Assembly: GCA_016713425.1 (NCBI GenBank)
Contig: JADJPE010000005.1
Coordinates: 5,802,501-5,866,500 of the forward strand
Length of the DNA: 64,000 bases
Source of the DNA: Deltaproteobacteria bacterium
GTDB taxonomy: Bacteria > Myxococcota > Kuafuiibacteriia > Kuafuiibacteriales > Kuafuiibacteriaceae
Reading direction: 5' to 3'
Of the stretch, positions 1 to 8,073 are shown piece by piece (positions within the stretch are counted from its first letter, which is position 1; each line of letters opens with the position of its first letter). The position numbers and the translations under genes are program-made. The notes beneath the pieces were generated by a model. The model was given only the letters and a program-made list of their open reading frames with translations, made no database searches and was not told the origin of the DNA.

Positions 1-991
1 CCGCCGCCAGGACCGTCTTCAGTGCATTGCTCACGTCCGAGGCGGACTGGTACCGAGCGCGAGGGTCCTTCGCCAGCATGCGGTCCACGACGGCGGCCAA
101 CACCTGGCGCGCAGCACCCCCGGCCGGCAGCTTCGGAGGATCGATGCGCGCGATCTTGTCGATCACCTCGTAGACGTCATCCCCGGGGAAAGGCGCCTCC
201 CCGGTCACCATCGCGTAAAGCAAGACTCCAAGCGAAAAGATATCGGCGCGCCCGTCTACGTCAGCCGGGCGTTCGCGCAGCCGTTCCGGAGCCAAGTAGC
301 TCGGCGTGCCAAGGATCTGCCCCAGTTTGGTGATGGCGACACTCTCGGTCTTGGCGATTCCGAAATCGAGGAGCACGGCCTGACGTCCATCGCGCAAGAA
401 GACATTCGAAGGCTTGATATCGCGGTGAACGATTCCGGCTCGATGGGCAACGGCCAGCGCTTCTGCCAAGTCGCGAGCGATGCTCGCCGCCTCGATGTCG
501 GACAGCGACCGCCGGCGCTTGAGCGTTTGCGCAAGCGACTCGCCTTCGATGAATTCCATCACATAATAGTGAAGCGTCTTCGAATCGGCGCCGCCTTCGA
601 AGGTGATCTCGGTCCTTCCCGAGTCGTAGATGGCCACGATCGCGGGGTGCCGAAGGCAGCCGACGAGCTTCATCTCGAGCCGAAAGCGCTCGATGATCTC
701 GTCGCGCTCCTCCTCCGCGACCCGCTCGGGCTCGATGGTCTTGATCGCAACCCGTCGCTCGATCTCAGGATCCCAGGCCTCGAGAACGAGCCCCATTCCG
801 CCACGACCCAACTCGCCCACGACGAGATATCGGCCGATGACCAGCTCGCGGTCGGCCGACCGCGCGCGATCGTCGAGGCGCCGGCGCACTGCGGAAGGCA
901 CCGAAGCCGGCGTGAGACCAAGCCCCCGAAGCACGGAGTCCACGAAGAGCTGCGCCTCGAGGAGACCTCGCGCCCTCGCCGGCTCAGACAT
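1..991 (-). CDS. Serine/threonine protein kinase (C-terminus cut by window edge)
   Basis: Reading the minus strand from an ATG at 991 gives an open frame that runs off the left edge, about 330 codons. A helical N-terminal segment of roughly 55 residues leads into a Hanks-type kinase domain: glycine-rich loop GELGRGGMG, the ATP-binding lysine in VAIKTIEPE, catalytic loop HRDIKPSN, DFGIAK magnesium loop, and GTPSYLAPE activation/P+1 segment. The kinase fold is complete inside the window; what follows it (often a transmembrane helix and sensor domain) is not visible. Such Pkn kinases phosphorylate Ser/Thr on regulatory proteins and are very abundant in Myxococcota. The next gene upstream on the same strand is a lipid kinase, 135 bases away. 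Confidence 0.93.
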   Translation of the reverse strand, partial: MSEPARARGLLEAQLFVDSVLRGLGLTPASVPSAVRRRLDDRARSADRELVIGRYLVVGELGRGGMGLVLEAWDPEIERRVAIKTIEPERVAEEERDEIIERFRLEMKLVGCLRHPAIVAIYDSGRTEITFEGGADSKTLHYYVMEFIEGESLAQTLKRRRSLSDIEAASIARDLAEALAVAHRAGIVHRDIKPSNVFLRDGRQAVLLDFGIAKTESVAITKLGQILGTPSYLAPERLRERPADVDGRADIFSLGVLLYAMVTGEAPFPGDDVYEVIDKIARIDPPKLPAGGAARQVLAAVVDRMLAKDPRARYQSASDVSNALKTVLAA

Positions 992-1126
992 CGTCCGCCC
1001 CTCCATCCGTACGCGCCTCAAGTATCACGGGGCCAAACTGCAAAGCGCCGTCATCATACCTTGCGGGGACCCGCCCGGCGAGCGCGACGGGCCGCGCACG
1101 TTGGGCGTTTGGGCGTCAGGGCGACC

Positions 1127-2074
1127 CTAGACCTTCAGCCGAACCCCCTGCGGGATGATGGTGAACCGAGCCGGAAGCATGCCGGATTGCTCACCGTCGA
1201 TGTCGAGGAGAACCCGAGCCTCAGGATCAACCGGTGAGGCCTCGACGACCGTGCCTTGCGTCGTCATCACGCTCGCCCAATCCGCCATGGATCCGGTGTA
1301 GACGTCGCGGATTGAAACCACCTCTTTCACGCCTGAGCGAAGTTGCAAAACAACGTCAAATAGCCCGTCGTCGATCTTGGCGTCGCGCGCGATCTTCATC
1401 CCCCCACCGAAGTACTGTCCATTGGCGATCGCGCCGGTCACGAGCGGTCCCTCATAAAAGAGCTGGGTGTTGACAGAAACGCGCACAGCTTGCGGCCGAA
1501 AAGCGACCAAGGCGCGCGTCAGGCCGACCAGGAACGACACGCGACCCCCGAGAAGCTTCGTTGTGTGGTTGACCTTGTCGTCGACGACGCCCGAGAGCCC
1601 AAACGACGCGATGTTGAGAAATCCGGAGCGAACCTCCTCGCCCCGGTCGTTGAGGTGGCGCACAAGCCCGACGTCTGCGGGTCGTGTCGCGCGCCCGGAC
1701 AGATGATCCGCCGCGCGGTCGAGGCGGCTCGGCAGCCCCAAGAATCGGGCGAAATCACCGCCGGTGCCATAGCGAACGACCCCCAAGACCATATCGGGTC
1801 GTTTCAGACGCTCGGTCACCCCCTCGGAATCCGTCTCGAACAGACCCGTGACGATCTCCCCCATCGTCCCATCGCCCCCTACACCTACGATCATCTCGTA
1901 GCCCGCCGCGACCGCCTCCCGAGCGATGCGCGTCGCGTCTTGAGGGCCAAGCGTGAACTCGCTGTCCCATCGCTCGAGTTGTCGGTCGAGCGTCGCTCGA
2001 ATCTCCGGCCATCTTCGTCCCGTCGCCCCGCCGCCACTGGCGGGATTCACGATCACGCACGTGTGAAAAGACAT
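1127..2074 (-). CDS. Diacylglycerol/sphingosine-kinase family lipid kinase (YegS/BmrU type)
   Basis: The 315-residue product begins MSFHTCVIVNPASGGGATG, the usual start of the DAGK catalytic family, and carries the nucleotide-binding motif GVGGDGTMGEIVTGL near residue 75. Further on, GTGGDFARFLGLP matches the family's GT.NDFAR-like motif. The C-terminal beta-sandwich ends with the typical DIDGEQ...P.RFTIIPQGVRL pattern. Family members phosphorylate diacylglycerol or related lipids at the membrane in phospholipid recycling; the exact substrate cannot be read from sequence. I chose the ATG at 2074 because the family N-terminus starts there; an in-frame GTG six codons upstream (2092) is possible. 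It lies 80 bases downstream of the Fe-S subunit gene on the same strand. Confidence 0.9.
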   Translation of the reverse strand: MSFHTCVIVNPASGGGATGRRWPEIRATLDRQLERWDSEFTLGPQDATRIAREAVAAGYEMIVGVGGDGTMGEIVTGLFETDSEGVTERLKRPDMVLGVVRYGTGGDFARFLGLPSRLDRAADHLSGRATRPADVGLVRHLNDRGEEVRSGFLNIASFGLSGVVDDKVNHTTKLLGGRVSFLVGLTRALVAFRPQAVRVSVNTQLFYEGPLVTGAIANGQYFGGGMKIARDAKIDDGLFDVVLQLRSGVKEVVSIRDVYTGSMADWASVMTTQGTVVEASPVDPEARVLLDIDGEQSGMLPARFTIIPQGVRLKV

Positions 2075-2154
2075 GGACCGCTTGCCTATCACCCAGACAC
2101 CGACACAGCCATAGACGAATCATCGTGATCGCGTCTCGAACGCGCGATCATGGG

Positions 2155-3303
2155 TCAAACTCGCCCCACCAACGAAGCCAAATCCAAGACGTTCACCGTC
2201 GGGTCCACCTCACGAAGATGCGCAACGCACCGAGGGCTCGGCATCACGAGCGTGTCGCCACCTGACGTTCGGAACGTCTCGATACGCGCCATGGCCATCT
2301 CGTGCGCCAAGATTGGGGTTGTGAGCGGCAGGAGCCCCCCCGCGCCGCAGCAATCCGCCTCGCGATCAGAAAGCGTTGTGATCTCCTGAGGTTCGCACCC
2401 GCTTACGCGACGGACGAGACTTCGCAGCGTCTGGCCGAGCTCCAGGCCCCGGGACGCTGCACAGTTGTCCGCAATCGCCAACACGCCATGCCACGACGGC
2501 GTCGCGCCCTCGCGGGGTGTCGAAGCTTCGGCCCCGAAGGCCTCGGCCAAGAACGGCACAACGTGCTCGACGCGCGCACGAAGGTGCACGCCGACTTCGG
2601 CATAGCGAACGCGCATCGCCAATGCGCACGCCGGGTCGTGCACGATCAGGCGCTCGACATGTGCAAACTGGTCGGCGATGCGGCGGGCGTGTTGGCGGAA
2701 GCCTTCGAGGTCGCCGGCCCAATAGAGCGGCAGTCCGCAGCATGCGTCCGACGAGCGGGCAAGCTCAACCCCGAAGACGCCAAGCAAGGACGTTGCCCGC
2801 AAGAAATCAATCGCAGACTGTGGCGACCGATCAAGGGTCATGCAGCCGGGGAGATAGATGGTCGGTGCCTCCGACACGATCGGTCGCCCCGAAACCTCCG
2901 AGACCTGGTCCAACGCATCTCTCAGCGAACGGCCCTGAGGATTGCCCGCAACACCGAACCGACCGCAGAGTTCTTTGACCTCAGCGGGCGCACTTCGCTC
3001 GAGCAACAGTCGATGCCGAGCGAGCGTCACGATTCGGGGGACATCATTCTTGTGGAGGCACGCCGAAGTGCAGGCACCGCAATCGGTGCAGTGATAGATG
3101 AACGGCGCGACGGATTCCGCCCGAATGCGCGCGCGTTTCAACAGACCACTCAACGTCACCAGCGCATGCGGCGAAGTCGACTCCCGTCCGTCGACCTCGG
3201 CAACCGGACACGCGTGACGACAAAGGCGTGGACAAGCTTCGCAGGTCGCCACAGCCGCGTCCTCGAAAGCCAAAGACGCTGAGAGAAGCTCCGATTGAAA
3301 CAT
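2155..3303 (-). CDS. Fe-S oxidoreductase subunit, GlcF-like (two 4Fe-4S clusters, two CCG domains)
   Basis: The 382-residue protein has two N-terminal cysteine clusters: CEACPRLCRHACPV near residue 20 and CTDCGACTSACLHKNDVP near residue 70. Two CCG domains of the heterodisulfide-reductase/GlcF/LutA family follow, shown by CCGLPLYW and DCCGAGGLLP. Proteins of this kind take electrons from an FAD-dependent 2-hydroxyacid dehydrogenase and pass them to the quinone pool. The ATG at 3303 lies only 4 bases after the stop of the upstream FAD-domain gene, so the two are probably translated together as one oxidase. A longer in-frame extension upstream only re-reads the repeat tail of that gene in another frame. 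The substrate (glycolate, lactate or other) is not determined. Confidence 0.88.
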   Translation of the reverse strand: MFQSELLSASLAFEDAAVATCEACPRLCRHACPVAEVDGRESTSPHALVTLSGLLKRARIRAESVAPFIYHCTDCGACTSACLHKNDVPRIVTLARHRLLLERSAPAEVKELCGRFGVAGNPQGRSLRDALDQVSEVSGRPIVSEAPTIYLPGCMTLDRSPQSAIDFLRATSLLGVFGVELARSSDACCGLPLYWAGDLEGFRQHARRIADQFAHVERLIVHDPACALAMRVRYAEVGVHLRARVEHVVPFLAEAFGAEASTPREGATPSWHGVLAIADNCAASRGLELGQTLRSLVRRVSGCEPQEITTLSDREADCCGAGGLLPLTTPILAHEMAMARIETFRTSGGDTLVMPSPRCVAHLREVDPTVNVLDLASLVGRV

Positions 3304-3307
3304 TCGA

Positions 3308-6274
3308 CTAGCGCCTCCCCCGAAACACACCCGACGGGTCGAGCGCCAGCGACAGGCGGTCCTCGACGTCGCGGTAGGTATCCATGTGATACGCCTCCGC
3401 GTGGGGCGCGTCGACTCGATGTGCGTCGACTTGATGTGCGTCGACTTGATGTGCGTCGACTTGATGTGCGTCGGCTTGATGTGCGTCGACGTGGCGCGCA
3501 TCGAAGGCGCGCTCGTCGAAGGCGCCCTCGGCCTCTTCGCTTCGTCGCGTTCCCGCGACGACCGTACCACCGGCCTCGACCCCCGCCTGAATCATGCGGT
3601 GACGTCCTTCGCGCGTCGTGACCGTTGAGACAATCGTAGCCTCCTCGGCGGTCATAAAGTCTATCCAAACGGCCCCTTCTCTGCAGCCCGACACAGCCTC
3701 GACGACCGCCGACACGCGCGACCAGCGCGCGGCACATTCGACCACGGCGTCGAATCGTCCTCCGTCGGCCTTGCGAGACAGCTCCGCCTTCTCGCCTTTG
3801 GCGTTGGCCGCACTCGAGGCCAAGATCGCAAGCTGTGCCTGGAGAAGTTCATCGCTCGCGCCCCCGAGCTCAACGACGAAGGATGCATCATCCCAAAGGA
3901 CGCGACCTGCGATCGGGCGAACGCCCCGCTGAAGAACGTTTCGGGCCGCGTCGAGTGCGGCGTGCGGGGAAGGGAATCGATAGGCGACCTCTCTCTGTTT
4001 CGGCGGCCTCACGGCGATTCGGAGCGTCGCCTTCGTGATCACCGAGAACCGTCCGCCCGCGCCCAAGGCCACGCCATTCAAATCCGGCCCCGTGGCCGAT
4101 CTCGGGACGGCGCGCGTCTCGAAGGCAACCCCGTGTGCGAGGAGTCCGCGAAGGCCGAAACACACGTCATGGAGATCGCCGAAGAACGGACCACGACGCA
4201 CGAGAAGATTGCGCGCGAGCGCTGCGCCCACGCTGCGGCGATAAGCCCGAGGGTGAAGACGCCCCAAGGTCGCGCCGTGCGCCGCCAACAACGATTCGAC
4301 TCGCTCCACCGGCATCCCCGCTTCGACGTCGACAAACAACGAATGCAAAGAGATTCGTGCCACGCCTTCGAAGCGGGAGAGATCGACCCGGCACGCCCCC
4401 GCCGGAACACGAAATCCTGTCTGGTCGGTCGCGATCGGGACCGAACGGGCGGTCGCCACCCGCATCAGCGCCGCCAGTGAACCCTCGTCGGGCGGTCGAA
4501 TAGAGACGCGCCCGTGCACTCGGCGAATGTTGCCCTCGCCCACCGTTGACGCGATCTCGCGCGGGAACTCACGCATACGTCGGGCGACGTCGACGGGCAC
4601 CGTTCGCTCGCCCGACGACCTCGGCGTCGTGGTGCTGAGCCCAAGCTTACCCGGATTCAAGACGCCGGCCGGATCGAACGCATCCTTCAAACAATTCAGG
4701 ATCTTCATGCCGCCCGGTCCATGCTCGCGCAGCATGCCACTCGCCTTGAGCATACCGACACCGTGATGATGAGATATCGTGCCCCCGGCCTCATGCACGG
4801 CGGTCATCGCGTTCTTCCAGATCCGGTCGTAGCGTTCCGTCGCAGCCTCGACATCGGACTGCCCCATCGCTGGGCCCGTAAAGGTGAAGTAGATCGAGCA
4901 GCCTTCGGGATAGGCGTGTGAGAAGTGGGCCATCACGAACGCGTCTTTGGCGATCGCGCGTCGTACCGATCGGTAGACGGGCAGGAGTCTATCCCACGTC
5001 GCCGCGACCTCCATCGTATCGACGAACAACCCGGAGGTGTACAACTTCGATTGTTTGAACGAGACGTTGTACCGGTTCTTGAACCAATGCTCACCCGCCT
5101 CCGCGCCCAGATCATCGCCCTCACAACCCAGGCAGACTTCTTGCGCGTGGGCGCTCTCCACCGCAACGATCGCAGGCGGGCCTTCAAAGCCCAATATCAA
5201 GAGACATTCCTCGCGCAAGAACTCGAGCGCACGATTGAGCAACGCCGGAGAACCAAACGCTGCCCTCACGGCGGTCTTCACCACCGCCGCTTTCAGGCGG
5301 GTCTTCGCTAGGTTCGGAAAACGCGATGCCACCTCGCTGGCCATGATTTGGCGAGCGCGCCCGAGTCCCTCGAGCGAGCGCGCCTCAAGAGACTCAGTCT
5401 CGTCGCTATCCCGGCCATGGCTTCGCCCGACAAGCGTGTCGAGTGCGTCGTAAAGGCGTACGACCGACGGCTTGATGTTCATCCGCAGGATGCGGCGAAT
5501 CGCTTCTACGCCGGCCTCGACACTCGGAAAGCGATATCCACGGAAGCTCCGCCGAGCCGGGATCGGACGAACGCGAAGCTCAGCCGCCGTAATCACGCCG
5601 AGCGTTCCTTCCGACCCGATCACCAGTCGGTTGATATCGAGGCCATCCAGCGCACCGCGCGGACCACGATCGAGCCGTCGAACGTGTCCCGGTGTGGCGA
5701 CCTCAAGTCCCAAGGTCATGTCTTCGATCTTCCCGTAGAGTGTCGACATCTGACCGGCGCTGCGCGCCGCGAGCCACCCTCCAAGCGTCGAACACCCGAT
5801 GGACGATGGGAAGTGACCAAGCGTCAACCCGTGCCCATTCAAACGTCGTTCGAGGCGCTGGCCCACGATGCCCGCTTCGACCTCGACCCGCAGGCTTTCG
5901 GCGTCAAGCTGTCGGATCGCGCTCATCCGTTTCACGTCGAGCGCGATGCCGCCTTCCATCGGCCGCGCGCCGCCCGCGACCCCAGAGCCGGCGCCGAACG
6001 GCACCACCGGCACCGCAAGTCGCTCCGCAAGAGCCAAGACGCGCGCAGTCTCCGCTGCAGACCCAGGCCAAACCACGCAGGATGGCGCGCAAGGGAACTG
6101 CCCACCGCGCACGCGAATCAGGTCCCGCGCCCAAGCGTCGCGGCTGTAGATGAGGCGATCGCCATCAAGGGTCGACACCCGTCTGGACCCCACGATGCGT
6201 GCAAGGTCGGCCACCAACGCAGCGCTGGCCGGAGGGCGCGGTAGAAAGGACACCGTGGAACACCGTACCGCCAC
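3308..6274 (-). CDS. Double FAD-linked oxidase: GlcD/ADPS-like domain fused to a degenerate GlcE-like domain
   Basis: This 988-residue protein has a complete N-terminal FAD-linked oxidase (about residues 1-550) of the GlcD/alkyl-DHAP-synthase superfamily. It shows a PCMH-type FAD site (VPFGAGSGVAGGARP), GLTLGHFPSSIGCSTLGGW, YGKIEDMTLGLEVATP, GSEGTLGVITAAEL, and the active-site HHHGVG with a C-terminal DPAGVLNPGKLGL. Residues of about 560-900 look like a second PCMH domain that has lost most FAD-binding glycines but keeps SLAALMRVA, VDVEAGMPVERVESLLAAHGATLG and FSVITKATLRI. The tail holds six 5-residue DAHQV-type repeats and closes with ALDPSGVF. In classical glycolate oxidase, GlcD and GlcE are separate FAD subunits; here they appear fused, followed at 4 bases by the GlcF-like Fe-S gene. 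The 2-hydroxyacid substrate is not known. Confidence 0.85.
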   Translation of the reverse strand: MAVRCSTVSFLPRPPASAALVADLARIVGSRRVSTLDGDRLIYSRDAWARDLIRVRGGQFPCAPSCVVWPGSAAETARVLALAERLAVPVVPFGAGSGVAGGARPMEGGIALDVKRMSAIRQLDAESLRVEVEAGIVGQRLERRLNGHGLTLGHFPSSIGCSTLGGWLAARSAGQMSTLYGKIEDMTLGLEVATPGHVRRLDRGPRGALDGLDINRLVIGSEGTLGVITAAELRVRPIPARRSFRGYRFPSVEAGVEAIRRILRMNIKPSVVRLYDALDTLVGRSHGRDSDETESLEARSLEGLGRARQIMASEVASRFPNLAKTRLKAAVVKTAVRAAFGSPALLNRALEFLREECLLILGFEGPPAIVAVESAHAQEVCLGCEGDDLGAEAGEHWFKNRYNVSFKQSKLYTSGLFVDTMEVAATWDRLLPVYRSVRRAIAKDAFVMAHFSHAYPEGCSIYFTFTGPAMGQSDVEAATERYDRIWKNAMTAVHEAGGTISHHHGVGMLKASGMLREHGPGGMKILNCLKDAFDPAGVLNPGKLGLSTTTPRSSGERTVPVDVARRMREFPREIASTVGEGNIRRVHGRVSIRPPDEGSLAALMRVATARSVPIATDQTGFRVPAGACRVDLSRFEGVARISLHSLFVDVEAGMPVERVESLLAAHGATLGRLHPRAYRRSVGAALARNLLVRRGPFFGDLHDVCFGLRGLLAHGVAFETRAVPRSATGPDLNGVALGAGGRFSVITKATLRIAVRPPKQREVAYRFPSPHAALDAARNVLQRGVRPIAGRVLWDDASFVVELGGASDELLQAQLAILASSAANAKGEKAELSRKADGGRFDAVVECAARWSRVSAVVEAVSGCREGAVWIDFMTAEEATIVSTVTTREGRHRMIQAGVEAGGTVVAGTRRSEEAEGAFDERAFDARHVDAHQADAHQVDAHQVDAHQVDAHRVDAPHAEAYHMDTYRDVEDRLSLALDPSGVFRGRR
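3406..3495 (-). repeat. 15-bp in-frame tandem repeat, six copies, in the GlcD-GlcE fusion tail
   Basis: The plus-strand unit gtgcgtcgacttgat occurs in six adjacent 15-base copies, the outer ones diverged. On the coding strand each encodes five residues of the type DAHQV. Copies 2 to 4 are identical at the base level, which points to recent slippage or unequal exchange. Confidence 0.95.
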
Positions 6275-6336
6275 CCGCGCGGCCGGTCCATCCCGGTGAC
6301 GATGATCCCCGGGTATGCGTCACGGGCTCGGGTCGG

Positions 6337-6384
6337 CGGATCTTCGGGGCGACGGATCTTCGGATCGACGAGTTTTCGGGTCGG
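6337..6384. repeat. 16-bp imperfect tandem repeat upstream of hutH
   Basis: Three adjacent 16-base units lie about 60 bases before the hutH start: cggatcttcggggcga, cggatcttcggatcga and cgagttttcgggtcgg. The first two differ at two bases. They sit between the divergent oxidase gene and hutH (167-base spacer) and could be operator half-sites, but no regulator is known. Confidence 0.75.
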
Positions 6385-6441
6385 GTCGAGGGAATTGTGG
6401 TCCCTGTTGCGCGCGCGCGCCGCGACTGCTCTTTAGCATCC

Positions 6442-7998
6442 ATGACGTCCAATGCTTCTCGAGCCCACGTCATCGATCTCGACGGCCAGACGCTGACGAT
6501 CGAAGACGTTCGACGCGTCGCTGTCGAACGCGTGGGCGTGAAACTTACACCCGGCGCGCGCGATCGAGTCGCACGCGCCCGAGCATTGGTCGAGGCCCGC
6601 GCCCAGACCGGGCGTGCGGTTTACGGCGTCAACACGGGGTTCGGTTATCTATCGAACGTACGGATTCCACCGACTGATCTCGAGCAACTCCAGCTCAATC
6701 TCCTGCGAAGCCACGCCGCGGGCGTCGGCGAGCCGCTCACCCCCGACCAGACGCGCGCCCTGATGCTTCTGCGCGCAAACGTCATGGCCGGCGGTCGCTC
6801 GGGGATTCGGGCCGAGGCGATCGAGCTCCTCATCGCGATGCTCAACGCAAACCTGCTCCCCATCATCCCCAGAAAGGGCAGTGTCGGCGCATCGGGCGAT
6901 CTCGCCCCGCTCGCCCATTTGGCGCTCGCGATGATCGGTGAATCGGAGGTCATCGTCGACGGCACGCGGGTGCGCGCCGACGTCGCGCTGAAGCGCGCCG
7001 GCCTGACACCACTTCGACCCGCTGCCAAGGAGGGACTCTGCCTCATCAACGGGACCCAGGCGATGACGGCGCTCGGATGTCTTGCGCTCATCGAGTCCGA
7101 GGAATTGGCCACCATCGCCGACATCGCGGGGGCCGCAAGCACAGAGGGCGCCCGCGGCACGGTGGTCGCATTCGACGCGCGGATTCAGGAGGTCCGCCCG
7201 CACGCGGGCCAACTCGCCAGCGCCGAGAACCTTCGACGGCTATTGGCCGACAGTGCCATTGCTCAGAGCCATGCGGAGTGCGAAAAGGTCCAAGACGCCT
7301 ACAGCTTTCGATGTATGCCGCAGGTGCACGGTGCGGTCCGAGATGTCCTCACCTTCGTCCGAAATACACTTTCCGTCGAAATCAACGCAGCCACCGACAA
7401 TCCGCTCGTGTTTGCCGAGGAAGGCGAAGGGAATGCAATTCTCTCGGGCGGCAATTTCCACGGCCAGCCGCTTGCGTTGGCCCTCGACTTCTTGGCGATC
7501 GCGGTCGGCGAGCTGGCCAGCATCTCCGACCGCCGCGTCGAGCAACTCATCGACCCCGCGCTCTCGGGTCTCGACGCATTTCTCGTGCGAAATCCGGGCC
7601 TCAACTCCGGCCTCATGATGGCTCAAGTGACCGCCGCGAGCCTGGTCAACGAGAACAAGGTGCTCGCCCACCCGGCCAGCGTGGATTCCATCCCCACGTC
7701 GGCCAACCGCGAAGATCACGTCTCCATGGGCATGACCTCGGCCCGCAAGGCCGTCGAAGTCGTCGAAAACACGCGAATATGCCTCGCGATCGAGCTCCTC
7801 GCCGCCATGCAGGCGATCGACTTGGTCGGACTTTCGCCGGGCCGAGGCATCGCGGCAGCGCATGCGGCCTTTCGATCACAGGTGGCCTACTGGGACGTCG
7901 ACCGGATCCTTCATCCCGACATTGAAGCGGCGCGCGCCTTGCTCGCCCAGGGGCGCCTGCGCCAAGCGGTCGAAGCCGAAATCGGCGGTCTGAAGTAG
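6442..7998 (+). CDS. hutH: Histidine ammonia-lyase
   Basis: HutH removes ammonia from L-histidine to give urocanate, the first step of histidine catabolism, in the cytoplasm. The 518-residue length is normal. The Ala150-Ser151-Gly152 triad in GSVGASGDLAPL forms the MIO electrophile by self-cyclisation. YGVNTGFGYLSNVRIP carries the catalytic tyrosine loop, and LLRSHAAGVGEPL has the Ser-His pair typical of histidine-specific rather than tyrosine- or phenylalanine-specific members. The ATG at 6442 fits the family start; the frame is open upstream but that part has no family resemblance. No hutU, hutI or hutG gene lies nearby, so the rest of the pathway must be elsewhere or is absent. Confidence 0.96.
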   Translation: MTSNASRAHVIDLDGQTLTIEDVRRVAVERVGVKLTPGARDRVARARALVEARAQTGRAVYGVNTGFGYLSNVRIPPTDLEQLQLNLLRSHAAGVGEPLTPDQTRALMLLRANVMAGGRSGIRAEAIELLIAMLNANLLPIIPRKGSVGASGDLAPLAHLALAMIGESEVIVDGTRVRADVALKRAGLTPLRPAAKEGLCLINGTQAMTALGCLALIESEELATIADIAGAASTEGARGTVVAFDARIQEVRPHAGQLASAENLRRLLADSAIAQSHAECEKVQDAYSFRCMPQVHGAVRDVLTFVRNTLSVEINAATDNPLVFAEEGEGNAILSGGNFHGQPLALALDFLAIAVGELASISDRRVEQLIDPALSGLDAFLVRNPGLNSGLMMAQVTAASLVNENKVLAHPASVDSIPTSANREDHVSMGMTSARKAVEVVENTRICLAIELLAAMQAIDLVGLSPGRGIAAAHAAFRSQVAYWDVDRILHPDIEAARALLAQGRLRQAVEAEIGGLK

Positions 7999-8012
7999 CT
8001 GAATCGCGAGGA

Positions 8013-8040
8013 ACCTCAGCGCTCATACCTCAGCGCTCAT
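8013..8040. repeat. Perfect 14-bp tandem duplication after hutH
   Basis: Two identical 14-base units (acctcagcgctcat) lie back to back in the 75-base spacer between hutH and the next plus-strand gene. Each holds the palindrome agcgct. It may be an operator or a recent duplication; nothing else supports a function. Confidence 0.8.
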
Positions 8041-8073
8041 GGTTCGGCCCCTCTTGGGCTCAGGCCGCGCCTC

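Noticed and set aside
2126..2150. Hairpin (tgatcgcg / cgcgatca) just after the Fe-S subunit gene
   Set aside because: Stem of 8 bp with a 9-base loop but no U-run, and it lies within reach of the next gene's leader. Too weak to call a terminator.
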